From: Macrothele yani
Lineage: Eukaryota; Arthropoda; Arachnida; Araneae; Macrothelidae
Direction: 5' to 3'
Assembly (NCBI GenBank): GCA_039090855.1
Contig: CM076996.1
Location: 52,542,469-52,606,468 of the forward strand
DNA: 64,000 nucleotides
Of this stretch, positions 33,147 to 45,477 are shown piece by piece (the stretch's first letter is position 1; each line of letters starts with the position of its first letter). The notes beneath the pieces are model-generated. The model did no database searches and had not been told where the DNA came from. It worked only from the letters and a program-made list of their open reading frames with translations. The translations under genes and the position numbers were made by a program.

Positions 33147-33332
33147 GTTGTATCTTTAGCTGAATTATGTTTGGACCCTTATTATCGAACTTTTGAAGGC
33201 TTCCGAACGCTGATTGAAAAAGAGTGGCTTGCATTTGGTCATCGTTTTACCCATCGTAGTAATCACACAGCTGCATCACAAACAAGTGGGTTTGCTCCCA
33301 TTTTCCTCCAGTTTTTGGATGCAGTGCACCAG
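33147..33332 (+). CDS. Sbf: SBF1/SBF2-like (MTMR5/MTMR13) exon, downstream of the inactive loop
   Basis: The 186-base exon encodes [40 protein letters not shown] and [20 protein letters not shown], ending HQ. DPYYRT-x-EGF, EKEWLxFGHRF and FLQFLD are hallmark myotubularin motifs, and the HRxNHTAAxQTSGF loop is of the SBF type. The acceptor is TTTTTACAG and the donor CAG|GTAATT; phase is 0 at both ends, joining cleanly to the exon at 20320-20424. The next expected exon was not found before 64000 (it would continue with an FPxEFEF-type strand), so the following intron is either very long or the exon escaped me. Confidence 0.93.
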
Positions 33333-34430
33333 GTAATTCAGATTTTTCTTATTTATAGCTAATATTACAAAGTGTGATTCTAATATATTCCTTCATTAAT
33401 AATAAAATGTGTGAGCATTTGTGCCTACATGATCAAAATGACATCAATGTAAATATGAAGCTCACATTTGGATTCATATTTTCATTGTTTCCATTTTGAT
33501 CAAGTACAACATTGAATTTTTCATAAGAGAAAAAAGTCATATCTGTTTTAACTTTGTTAGCATTCAACATTTGATATCTTCCTTTGTTGATATTATTCAC
33601 TTAGGATTTTTTTAAAAGATTTTAATACCTGAAACAATTTACTTTTAAGCATTGGCTTCAAAGGTATGGTTATCTAATCCCTGCTTGGTAGCATCCAGTT
33701 TCTATCCATGATAACATCTGAGAGTAAAAAAATGCTCTTAGAGAAATGGGAAAAATCATCAAGATCTTTATTCCCAACATCACTGATCACTGCAAAAATC
33801 CATTTTATTTATGTTTATACCTGAGTGTCTATTTTAAAAAACTGTTCTTGGTGATGAAAATTTTAGGATAGTCTTATTTTCCTTAATTACTGGCAGTCCT
33901 CTCTCGAGATGTTTAACAACACCAATCATTAGAAAGCTGAAAAGAGTGTAGTTTTATAGGAAAGGGCACAAAAACTTTGTCTTATTCTAATTATTGGTTT
34001 TGTACAATATAGTTGTTTGTATGATGATGCCGTATGTTGCACATCTTTTAAAACTGTATGTAATCTCCTTTATGAAAAGCCGCCAAGCTGATGGCAATTC
34101 TAGTCCACTGTTTTTGTCGCAGTTTTGTAATTTTTTATTTTCAGTTAATTAAAACTGACCCAGGCAAACGAATTTCATTTTGAATTTACCTTGGCACTGA
34201 ATTGTGTGTGTGTTTTCACTCTTCAGGCATGGGCATTGCTTCCTGTATTTTGCAGAGTGGAATGACAGCAGTTTTTCCTGTTTTATTTTCGGTCTCCTTT
34301 ATATTGTTTTAGTTTGTGTTTTAATCATTGGTATCCCACAAAAAAAATGTAATGTGAAAAAATCAGGAATAGTACTGATTATTTAGAAAATGCAGTATGA
34401 AAAATTCTAATAGGACTCAAGAGTGGTGTT
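33333..34430. other. intronic sequence, no gene recognised
   Basis: AT-rich and without recognisable transposon motifs. Short chance frames only (60 codons at 34204). Confidence 0.4.
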
Positions 34431-35583
34431 GGCTCAAGTACTGTATTGCTGCCCCAAGTCAGATATCGCTTTTGACCTCATTCTCTGCCACCAGATGGCT
34501 ACACATTGTCACTCTGGCTCACAGTTATTTTCCTGCGTGTCTGCCCAGTTCTTTCTGTGATTTTTTTTTTTTTTTTTTTTTTTTGGGCAAGAGGTTAGTT
34601 TTGTATTTCCCATTTGGAATATTCGGCATTTAAAGAGAGAAGTCTCTTGGAACAGAGAAATGTGTTTGAAATGGTGTGTGGATGAGAGGTTGTTGCCTGC
34701 CACGATGTGTTGTTCTGAAAATCATGCCATGGTTTTGAGCAAGAGCATCGTAGAAATTTTCCACTGTAGGAAGAAGCACATTCACGGCAAGGCTGAGAAT
34801 ATTTCTCATGCAAAAAGAACATAGTTTCCGGGAGCTAAAATTCTTCCGGAAAAAGTTTTTCTTCTCAATGTTTCGCCAACAATCTCCCTTTCAGTCATGC
34901 TGTTCATGAAGTTAGCTATCCAGAAGTAACATCATGGGAGACTATATCGGATTGGTACAATTATTGCAGAAAAGTTGTTTCTGTATTTATGGAGGTATCG
35001 GCAAAATAGTGGTGGTCGATGAGACCAAATTTGGCAAAAGAAAATTCAATGTGGGTAGAATTGTTGAGGACATTTGGATTCTGTGAATTATTGAATGAAA
35101 TTTGAAATCTTTCCAATTGGAAGTATGCCCTTGGAACAAGAGAGACACAACACTTTATTGCCTTTGATAAAGAAGCATATAGCCACAAGAACCACGGTTA
35201 TAACTGATGAGTAGAAAGCATACAAAGAATTAGATAAAGGCTGCAATTGCACTCATGAGACTGACCCACAGCACCAATTTCGTAAATCCCATGACAGGTG
35301 CACATACGCAGACGATTGAAGCATCATTGAGACCAATTAAGCAGCGTTTCAATCATGGAGGCTACACTAATGAGTCCATAGCAGGCAGAATGATGGAGTA
35401 CTTGTTTCGGAGAAGTTGTCAATTCGAAACCAAGGATTCTTTTGAAAGAATGATAATTGTTATTCGAAAAGTGTTCCCTGTTCCAGAGAAAAACATATTG
35501 CATGATGATGTGTCACCATCTAGTGACAGAGAATGAGGTCAAAAGCGATATCTGATTTGGGGCAGCAATACGGTACTTGAGCC
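34431..35583 (+). mobile_element. Merlin (IS1016-like) DNA transposon
   Basis: Inverted terminal repeats of about 65 bases start GGCTCAAGTACTGTATTGCT and end with the complement. Flanking 8-mers gtggtgtt (34423-34430) and atagtgtt (35584-35591) agree at six of eight positions, fitting a decayed 8-bp target duplication. The + strand encodes a Merlin/ISXO2-like transposase. A T-run at about 34561-34584 lies inside. At 1.15 kb it is near the size of intact Merlin elements. Confidence 0.82.
34930..35536 (+). pseudogene. Merlin transposase (DDE), frameshifted
   Basis: In order: SWETISDWYNYCRKVVSVF, IGKIVVVDETKFGKRKFNVG (first catalytic Asp, in VDETKFGKRK), RIVEDIWILGIIE-like residues broken by a stop, TTVITDEWKAYKELDKG in a shifted frame (second Asp), then HSTNFVNPMTGAHTQTIEA (final Glu) and YTNESIAGRMMEYLFRR. 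The VDExKFGxRKxNxGR and NPxTGAHTQxIE signatures are diagnostic for IS1016/ISXO2-type transposases. Stops near 35085 and further frame changes show inactivity. Confidence 0.82.
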
Positions 35584-36229
35584 ATAGTGTTTTAAAATTG
35601 AATATTCTAACAATAAACACACTTGCTCTGCATATAAGTCCCACAAAGCTTTGTTCATAAGTTCAAATTCTCCACAGTGCCAACAGTAACTATTGTTAAT
35701 TCCTAATATTTCCAGAAAACAAATGCCAGCTGTTTCCTCTTACATTACAATGTCTTGATGCTCATTAAGAAATAACTGCCCTTTCTATCTTTTATCATCA
35801 GTTGAACTATCATTCTTAGTGTGCACTGCAACATAGTATTATAGAATAAAGAGGAGGGAGCATCTTCGGCATTAAGATGGACTGGGGGGGGGGAGGCTGG
35901 CTGGTTGCTAGATTATATATTATGTTATTGGAAAGTATTTACCTGTAAAAGTGTAAAGTAACTAGTAGCACTAAATCATAGCCATTCTATCCTTCTGTGG
36001 TGTGATATGTTTTGGGAAAATCATTATTTATTTAAATTACTGACTTATTCTCTTCGGGTTTATCCACAAAATTATAACTCTAACTGAAATCTGTGTAGCT
36101 TACTCCTACAAAAAAAAAAAAAGTCTTGTCCTTTTTCTTTTGACCTTTTCTCTCAAACATGATTGTTTGTTTTTAAATTAAAATAATTTAAAACCAATAA
36201 AAAGCCTTTAAAGACTGGGGTTTATTTAG

Positions 36230-36565
36230 GTTAGCTATTTCTTCATTCACTGGTTTTCCCTATGTTTGTCAACAGTGTTAAAAAAACCTTAGTGTTGGCT
36301 TTATATTTTTAGCATTAGGGCTGTCTCTAGAATTATATTACCAAGTGCTTAAATCACACTAATATACTTCTCCACTAATATACATATTCAGTTAAAAATA
36401 TTTAGAACCATTAAAAATGTAAGAATTCAGGTGTTTAGAGAGGAAGTTAAAAAGTTAAATTCTTATATGTTGGTTTCTTCACATTTGTTCTAAAATGTTT
36501 GAAGACTTCTTGATGTCTTGTGCTTGTTACTGCAGGGCTGTTCTGAGAGGAAAAATTCCTTGTTT
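36230..36565 (-). repeat. dispersed repeat, inverted copy of 47866-48110
   Basis: Landmarks 'gaagacttcttgatgtct' and 'cagggctgttc' at 36499-36560, and 'tttcttcattcactgg' near 36238, are the complement of text at 47880-47940 and near 48090. This copy carries extra sequence in the middle. 35592-36229 shows nothing. Confidence 0.5.
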
Positions 36566-37548
36566 GATGTCAAAAATTGTCCTCCTACCAGCTTCAGAGG
36601 GTCATTTCTCCTTTCTCAAGAAAAATTAAATAAGAAGCATATAAGAACCAGCTGTCACCCCATTGTCTCTGATACGACGTGGTTTGGTTGTTAAAAATAT
36701 TATTATATTATGATGACAAACTTACTTCTGAAAAAATGCAAATATTACACAATTTTATTTTTATAAAGAAGAAAATGGCCGGTGATCAATCTAGGGACCC
36801 CAATTAAGAAATTTTTTTTTATCAACGACTAACACCCCAGGTACGATCCTTAAAAACTCCCAGTAAATGGAAGGTGATTCCACCACCACCGACAAGAGAA
36901 ATTCACATACGACACAAAATAATTTGATTAAACATATGTTCCAGGTTAACTAAAAATTTATTTTGTGCTCCCAGGCACATGTTGGAAAAACACTAGATAC
37001 AAGGAAATTTTAGGTGGCTAGGCCGAATAAAAAAAGAATTTAGCTATGAATTTTAGAGTCCAGAGTATGTTAACAGTCTTAAATAATCCTCTCAGAAACC
37101 CTGGTCTGCAAACCAAGTAGTTTTCACCTGTGTGGTTTAGAGGATGAAGGAGGTAAGTGGCACAATTTGGTTACCAGCCTGCCTTACAAAAATCATCAAA
37201 GGATGTGATCATTCACTCAAAGAGTGTTAAGAGCTTAATGCTCGATGTGCATATCTGATACCTGTTGAACCTTGAGCTAAATGCTCTTTACAATTTAGAT
37301 TTGGATGGTTAAGAGTGACATTTTAAAATTTTCCTTTTTTTCACAACACACTGCTTTTGGTCAGTTACCTGGAAAAATCTCTTCTTAATTTACAGTAACA
37401 CATTCTACTACATTTGTTGGTTCTGGCCAAACCTTACACACACTCAAAATAATAAAAAAAAATTTCAATTTCTTTACTCCCCTCTATGTTTAATAATTTT
37501 TCTTTCCCTTTTCAAAACAAGGAATATCTTTCTACAAAATGTACCTAC

Positions 37549-37584
<36 letters not shown>

Positions 37585-39867
37585 GAAATAACATCATATC
37601 ATATTTTTTTTAATCACATTAAAACCAAAAACAATTAGGTGGTCGCCGAAAGAAAGTTTGCCGTTGATGACGTTTTTTTTTGTTTTTTTTTTCTTGTTTC
37701 CTTTCCTCTCTCTCTCTCTTCTCTTCTCAAGGAAGCTTTGTCAGTTAAACAGCATGGAAATGTTTGAGCTGAGCGGAGGAATTACGGGTTTTTTTTCTTT
37801 TTTTGTTAACTGCTGAGGTTCGGCGTCACGGAGTCTGTCCGTCGCCGCGAATTTACGCAAGTTTCCTTCCTTGCTGCCGAACTGCGTGGACATATCTTTC
37901 CCTGCCCTTCAAGTGGACAATAAGAAAGGAATTAGAAGATTTCCTCGGACGAAGGTTCAAACTTAAGTATCAATGCTTGTGCCGCAATTTCTCCGGCGTC
38001 TCCATGGGACTCCCGAACTTGGCGGGTGGAAGATATCCAGCCCAGCTACAATTCTCTGTGAGAATGAGGGCTTTCAAGTAGCTTCCTCTGTTTTGGCATT
38101 TAAAAACAAATTAAAAGGTCCTACCATGACGCTGACATCTTTTTCCTTCGTCCTCCCGGAATTTGGCGGCATTTTCGATTTAGAAGCGCGGTCTCTCCCG
38201 CATAGCTTCTTTTTCCTTCCCCTTTCTTAGTGCTTGGTGGTTTCTAGCTCAACTCTCTCTCTCTGCATCTGAAGAGCGTACAAAAAAAAAACGATGTTCT
38301 TCGCCTTACGCATCGCGCATGTGCGAGAAAGCGCCGACTTTCCAATTGGCTGCGTGAACGCCAGGAGGCAGAAACTTCCTCGATGGATGACTGACCTTTG
38401 ACCCACGAAAACGGGCGCTGCGGTGAACTTCGCAGAATTCCGCCCAAATCCCGAAGTGCTCCTGTGCAAAGCGAAAAATGCCTTTTCGAAGTAAACAAGA
38501 GCATAAATAAATCGGACTTTCTGCACTGGTAAAGCTGGGAAAACGTCCTCACAGATGCCATTCTATGAATTTATCGCTTTTAGAAAAGCGACACCAGAAA
38601 CTGTAGCCATTTTCGTTCTCTCTTTCTGAACAAAGACTTTTGGAGACCACCTTTACAAAAATTCATTAAACAAATTAACTAACATTAACGAACATCGTTA
38701 CAATTAACTTCGTAACACATAAAAATCGAATTCTCTCTAGCTACAGGTACGACGATCGGAATTACGAAAAAATCGCGTAAAGCAACGATTTCTTATTTTG
38801 TCCTGATGCATTAAGTCACAATTTTATTCTTTTACTAAATGACTATTAAATATCATTGACGATAAGCGCACGCGCAATTAATTTACGAAAGTCACTTCGT
38901 TACGGAGCGATCGCCGACCCGCTTTTTCTATCAGTCGCTGAATTATACTATCACTAGTTAATACCAAGTAAGATTCATACTAAAACCAACTAAATATTAA
39001 TACTAAGCAAGATTTTAATTATGAAAGGTTACTAAATTAAGCTCGATGCACACAACGATTTTAATACACGCTACTGACATATGGCATAAACACGCGTTTT
39101 TTCTCATTAGATACCACTACAATAAGATAAAATACTTCAAACACTACATGTTTACAAATTACTTTTCCATTATTAAAGCTTACATAATAATACAATAAAA
39201 GAAATCGCGATAACGACGGTAAATACGGAACTACAACCTTACGATTTTTCTTTTTATCGCTATGTTATCCCGACGATCAATAACGCCGAACGCCGCGGAT
39301 AATTTTAAACTGATACATCTAATACTATACAATATATAAACTGCACTATACACTTAAGAAACTAAGGCAAATCAATTCATATACACTACATCATATACTG
39401 CACTAAAATAAACTTCACTATATCTCTTCCCTGAAAGTAAACAGTGCACTAAAAAATGCAATGGAAGGAAGAAAAAAAAAACATTGCATGAAAGAACAAC
39501 AAAAAAACCAGCAATATAGCATGATGTCAAACTTCCTTAAATCTACTTCCCAGCTAGTTACACATCCCTTAACTAGAAACAGATATCACAAGGCTAACTT
39601 ACCTAGACCTATTCACATAAATTTAACTACATACACAGAGATCAACACTTCACAGAGAAATCAGAAAGAAAAGAAAATAAATGAAAAGAATTTACTTGAT
39701 TTTTCTTGACTCTTAAATCTTTTTTTTTTCTTACTCCCTCCTTGCCAAAGGGATTTGAGATCATCTCATGACAAAAATCTCACTCTCATTGAGAGTGCGT
39801 AGATCTGGTGATAGGTTTTCCGATCCAAAAATATTGGCCCATTAATTTAGAGATCGGAAAAACGTCA
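36566..39867. other. 3.3 kb gene-free block, CpG-bearing in the middle
   Basis: No supportable gene. 37660-38560 and 38760-39320 are visibly richer in CpG than the flanks. Short frames there (92 codons at 37803, 99-105 codons on the minus strand at 38227-38561) overlap one another and match nothing I know. 'ggggtccctagattgatc' on the minus strand near 36790 resembles an LTR-element primer-binding region, but no LTR pair was found. (AT)n lies at 37551-37580. Confidence 0.35.
37551..37580. repeat. (AT)n microsatellite
   Basis: Uninterrupted TA/AT dinucleotide run. Confidence 0.9.
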
Positions 39868-40250
39868 ACAGATCAGTCTCCTTGCCATCACTGCTTACTG
39901 CATCAGACTGTGATCCATGTGTTTAGTGTGAAAAATTTCTCTCACTGGGTGGGGTTGGTTTGTTTGTTCTGTGTACTCCTATTTCAGTTGCGCTGACATC
40001 TGGTGGTCCTATTTGATGGTTAACTCTCCTTAGTATTTGTGCATGTGTGTGCATGCTTTTTTGTTTTCTTTTTAAGTTATGTCTATTTTTTTTCAATTAG
40101 TAATTTCCACGGGCATAAGATTATTATTGTGTCTTAATTATTGCATGTAAACAAGTGAAATGACCCCACCCAGTGTGAGAAATTTTTCACACTAAACATG
40201 GAATCACAGTTTGATATGCTAAGTAGATGCTGGCAATGTGGTGACTGCTG
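39868..40250. repeat. foldback element, ~90-bp inverted arms
   Basis: The left arm, about 39868-39955, contains 'actgtgat' and 'gtttagtgtgaaaaatttct'. It is complementary to the right arm at about 40140-40250, which contains 'agaaatttttcacactaaac' and 'atcacagt'. The spacer is about 190 bases. The layout suits a foldback MITE. No target duplication was confirmed. Confidence 0.65.
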
Positions 40251-41199
40251 ATTCTTTAATTTGTCTTGAAAATAGAGGAATGAACCTCTGAAGCTAGTAG
40301 GAGAACAATTTTCCACATAAAACAAGGAAGTGAAAGAGAAAGAAGAAGCATAGAAAAACTTTCTGGAAATACATGAGACTCAGGAAAAATAGGAGAAATA
40401 AAGTTGTAAGTTGTGTAAAGAATAGGATCGGGGAGATGATATGGGAGCCCAATGAGTTAAGTGAAAAATGGGATGAATACTTTTATGAGTTATTAGATTA
40501 GGAAAGCTAAGGTGATTCTGAATCAGAAGCAGATGATGCCACAGTGAAAGATGGAAGCACAGGAGGGATTTCAAGAGAAGAGCGGTGAAAAGCTCTAAAA
40601 TCTCTTCAAAATGGTAAAGCTCTGGGAATTGATGGCATAACTGTTGAGATGTTGAAATATGGTGGTGACTCTGTGATTGACTGGTTAACTGAAATTTGCC
40701 AGTTGTGCTGGGAGTTAAGAATGGTCCCTCAGGAGTGGGAGGATGCTATCATTGTTCCCTTGTATAAGGGAAAAGATGAAGAACAGACTGGTTGCAAGAA
40801 CTATCATGGGATTAGCCTACTGAGTGTGCAGGGAATGTGTTTGGTAAGGTCATTATTGAAAAGGTACAATGTCTTGCATCAAATAAATTGTGGAATGTTC
40901 AGAGTGGTTTTATGCCTGGTAGAGGCTGCACTAACCAAATTTTTGCATTATGCATGATGATTGAAAAGTATCTGGCTGTTGGTAAGAAAGTTTTTACTGC
41001 CATCATAGATTTAGAGAAAGCTTATGGCCGAGCAAATAGGATGCTTTTCTAGAAGGTATTGAATAAATATGGTGTTGCTGGGAATCTACTTAATAGTATA
41101 AAAGCCATGTATGCTGGCAGTAGAGCTTGTGTACAAGTGAATGATGTTTTATCAAAATGGTTTTTTATTGGTGCAGGAGTCAGACAAGGTTGTGTAATG

Positions 41200-44100
41200 C
41201 AGGGATCGCATTCCTCCTAAAATTCCTAAAATTCCTAATATTTTGTGACCCTCCTTAAATTCCTAAAATTAGACCTAAAATTTGCTATTCATCCTAAAAT
41301 TTTCGTAAGCTTATTTTTATTAAAAACACAACCGTTATTAACGCCAATAAATTTACCATTACGGTAAGGTAAAAAGACCTGTTATTGTAGAAACACAGCC
41401 TATATGCTGTGCTGCTGAAGGGAGGGGAAAATGACGCCATCGAGATGCACTTGCTTCGGGGCGGGCGTTCCATTTTTTTGCCTTCGAACAGTTTTCGAGA
41501 GTAACAAGAGATCTAAGGGAAAAGGGGAGGGGTCATTTTCACCCCTGGTTTGCGCTTTGGCACGCAGAAGATCATACTTTATTTTTGTACATGCCTTGTG
41601 GAACCTCCTCTTTCTGCTGATGTTTTGTTATTGTAAACCGCAGGTGGGTGGAAGCAAAGAGGAAAACATGTGGTCTCCTTCCGTAACCTCCGGTAATGAC
41701 GATGGGATGGTAGCTGAGTATTATCTTGGCAGGCAGTAGAGCACGTGATCATTGACCTTCGATCATGCGTCGGCGACAGCGACCTTCGATGCGCTATATA
41801 TCTCGGCTCCGACTCGCTTTGACTGAACTTGCGTGAGATGCGTATGATAGTTTCTGGTTTTACGTCTTTTATGGTGTTCTCTGTGCTGTGTGCAGGTTCA
41901 GTTCTCTAGTGGTGACCTGCTTTTTTTTTTTTTTTTTCATATCTTCTGACATCCTCGCAGCCAAATTTCGGGAAGTTGTCTGGTTTTGCAATATTGGAAC
42001 GTGTTTTTGTACTTCCCTTTCATTTTCTGGTTAGTAATACAAGTGTTTAAGATGCCTAAATCCAAAACGAAATTTCAAGATGCGTGGCTCGCCAAAGAAT
42101 TGGACGGAGTGAAGTTGAAAGAATGGTGTTCTGCAACTGAAACAATATTTTCTGCTAAGTGTATATTGTGTTCAGAAATTTTCAACATTTCTAATAGTGG
42201 CTTTTCACAAGTAAAAGCGCATCATAAAGGAAAAAAACATTTGCAGAAATTTCAAAGTAAATTTCAAAATAAGTCCATCCTGAAAGCCTTTGGAGGACGG
42301 GATCTTCAGCCCAAAACAAATATTAGTGAAGTACTGAGTCATGATTTACAGTTGGCTAAAGCCGAAGCATTATGGGCCATGAAAGTTGCTAAGGACAATA
42401 TGTCTTTTGTTTCATGCACTGAAACAGTTGAACTTTTCAAAGAAATGTTTCCTGATTCTGCTATTGCAGCCAAAATGCAACTTAAAGAAAAAAAGTTGCT
42501 TATGTGATATCACATGGATTGTCAAAATATTTTGAAGAGGATTTGAAAAAAGACATTGCGTCTAGTAGCCCAGGAAAGGTTACTATAGCATTTGATGAAA
42601 CTACAAATACACAAGTGAAACGGCAGTTGGATGTGTATCTCAGGTACTGGTCTTCAGAAATAAATTCAGTTTCTTGCCGATACCTAACAAGCGTTTTTCT
42701 GGGTCATGCAACAGCAGATATTTTGCTAAAAGAAATTCTTGATGTGTTATCATCCTTCAATATTTCGTTGAACAGAATTATTTGTGTATCCATGGACAGC
42801 CCAAATGTAAATAAGTGCTTTTTACGCAAATTCAATGAAGTTGTAAAACAAGAAACAGGCCAGAAATCTTTGGAACTAGGTTTTTGCAACCTGCATGTTG
42901 TTAGTAATGCATTTAAAATTTTTTGACAAGCTTAAATATAGATTTTGACGAATTTGCTACTGATATGCATTACTTTTTAAAGAGTAGTGCTGCAAGACGA
43001 GAGGATTATAAATCTGTCGAGGATATAACATTGGTCACTGCCAAATTTCTTTTGCGTCATGTCAGCTACAGATGGTTAACCGTTGGTTCTGTAGCCCAGA
43101 GGCTCTTGGATCAATGGCTAAATATTACAGAATATTTTTTAAACTTCTTGCCATCTCAAAAAGTATTTGAAAAACAACTGCGCAATTCGGCAAGGTATAA
43201 AAGAATTCACTGTTTCCTGAAAAATGAGCTTACTCCTTGCAATTTAGCATTAATTTCATTTTCACACCAAAATTTTGAAAAGTTTTCATTATGTTATCAG
43301 AGTGAAGAACCAAAAATACACCAGTTATATTCTGATTTAAATACTTTAATGAGGAATGTTATGGCTCAGTTTATCCAAGATGATGTTATTGCAGGGAAAT
43401 TTGGAGAAGACCTAAAGAATGTAGATTTTGAAAACAAAAATTCATGGAAAAAACTAGGGGAGTTAGAAGTTGGTATGAAGACAAAAAATCTCCTCAGGAA
43501 TGTTCAGGAGACCAGGCAGAAATTATTTCTCTTAGATGTAAGATCATCACTAATTGCAACCACAAAATATTTAAAGTCAAATTTGCCATTCTGCAATCAA
43601 AAGCTAAGAGACATAGAAGTTTTAAAGGTAAAAGAACCAAAGAAAGAGTCAACTCAACTTTCAGTCACTGAAGGACTTTCGGAAATAACCAGAATTTCAA
43701 GTGTTTTGCATCTGTCTGAGGAACAAATTGATAGAGTAAGAGAAGAGTGGAAACTTTTAAATTGCGATAAGCCAACTCTAGATGAACTAGTGAAATTTTC
43801 AGATTAAGGGCATATTCCAGTGCGGATTGATCATTACTGGCGTAATATATTTAGTATTAAAGACTCTAGCGGAAAAGAAAAATACTCAAATCTTGCTAAA
43901 CTCATAAAGTCAATTTTAGTTTTACCTCATGGTAATGCTGATGCAGAAAGGGGATTTTCGGTTAACACTGCTCTGTTAAGGAAGGACAAGGCTAACTTAA
44001 AAGACTCAACTATAACATCATTAAGAATAGTTAAAGGGGCCATTAAACACTATGGATGTGTAAGTAAAGTTCCCATAACAAGAAATTTGTTAAATAGTGT

Positions 44101-45477
44101 TTGTGATTCACATAAATTTTATAAAGAGTATGTTGATAAGCTGAAGGAAGAAGAATCAAAAAAGGTAAAAGAAAGGAAGCAGAAAGAGAGGGAAAATAAG
44201 GAAAAGCAGCTAGAGAAAAAAAGAAAAGCTGAGTTTGATGACAAAATAAAAGAAAATGATGCAGAAATAAATAGACTTAAAAACGATAAAGAAGCCTCCC
44301 TAGCAATAATTCAAGAGGGAACAGAAAGAATGAGAAAAGCTGTAGAAAAACAAAATACTGTTGAAATAGCAGTTGCCTCTAACTTGATCATACAAGGTTC
44401 AGCTGAAATAAAGAAAACTGAAAGTAAATTAGTTGTGGTAGAAGCAGAAAAAGATAGGCTAATCAGGAAAAGGTTAAAACAATAATATGAAAAAAGTAAT
44501 TCAGTGAACAATTGTACATAGTTCTTGGTTTTCAATTACCTTTTTAGGATATTATAATTTAATGTGAAACCTGAAAACTTTACTGTGAAAATCGTGAATT
44601 GCTTCTGGTTCAACAGCATATTAATGTTCAAAGTGAAACTTGAATGTGGTAAATATACTTGAATATGATAATAACACGTGAAAAGATAAGAACTGAACAT
44701 TAGAAGTAAATCATACTTAAACTTTAGACATTAGACGTTATGCAAAAAAATTTGGGTGTTAACTTCGACCATATATACTAATGGACTGCACATTGGCAAT
44801 AGCTGCATCAAAGCCGCCATGGCTCAAACATTGGGCACGTCATCATCAGACTCCAAATTTCGTGTAAAAATGCTGTTATGATTACTAATTTACGCTGCAG
44901 AACTTCAGTGTTTTCGGTGTATTATGTGAATGCGCCTCATATATAATGAAAACTCTTCAGGTAAGTTTACTTATGAGCTATATACATGCATGATCGGGTT
45001 GTTTACATTTTGTGATTTATAATGTGATGAACATTTGCGAAGAATTTGGAACATGCATTCCATTTTTTCTTAAGTTACTATATTTTTATATCAATAGCTG
45101 CAAGTTTCTGGTTAAGTAATTGAACTTTATTGACTTAGGTATTTAATTCGTTTCTTACCCATGAAAAATCATAGAACTTTCTTTACTATATCGCTCAGAG
45201 CAACCATAAGCACAGCAGGTGTAACCCATCTTTTTGACTGTTGTCATGTGATTTTATGTTGGAGCCAGAAATTTTGATGTCATGCGCAGTCTATCAGTAT
45301 ATATGGTTGAAGGGTGTGAAGCAAACTCTTTACAATGTATACAAAGTTGTTTTACTAGATGTATACAAATATACATCTAGTTTTTATTGAAATACACTCC
45401 TAAAATTTTCCTAAAATTTTTCTAAAAATTCCTAAAATTCCTACCTAAAATTTTCCAGAAGTATGCTATGATCCCTG
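41200..45477 (+). mobile_element. hAT-superfamily transposon with 6-bp TSD
   Basis: Ends are CAGGGATC and GATCCCTG. The 6-mer gtaatg occurs at 41194-41199 and again at 45478-45483, so the target duplication is 6 bp rather than the usual 8. Sub-terminal arrays of 'cctaaaatt(c/t)' occur at both ends (41215-41300 and 45400-45450), a likely set of transposase sites. The 4.28 kb interior holds one transposase gene on the + strand. It interrupts the reverse transcriptase of the family-A LINE. Confidence 0.88.
42052..44485 (+). pseudogene. hAT-like transposase with C-terminal coiled-coil extension
   Basis: From MPKSKTKFQDAWLAKELDG the protein has a BED-like zinc finger (CILCSEIF...HHKGKKH), then LFKEMFPDSAIAAKMQ, the first catalytic block TIAFDETTNTQ, a second Asp in RIICVSMDSPNVN, LGFCNLHVVSNAF, HVSYRWLTVG and the dimerisation block LVLPHGNADAERGFSV. 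This order is that of hAT transposases. After it come about 150 further residues, largely Lys/Glu/Arg-rich (KERKQKERENKEKQLEKKR), predicted to form a coiled coil, unusual for the family. Interruptions are few: a frameshift near 42505, another near 42923 and an in-frame stop at 43805-43807. It is therefore a fairly young loss. Confidence 0.88.

Noticed and set aside
33333..36000. Next SBF exon (FPxEFEF-type strand)
   Set aside because: No frame with the expected residues and splice signals was found on reading this stretch; it may lie outside the window.
38227..38561. Two overlapping minus-strand frames of about 100 codons as genes
   Set aside because: They overlap each other in different frames with no motif and no splice or homology support.
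36780..39450. Complete LTR retrotransposon in the CpG-bearing block
   Set aside because: No matching LTR pair, TSD or gag-pol frames; only a primer-binding-like word.
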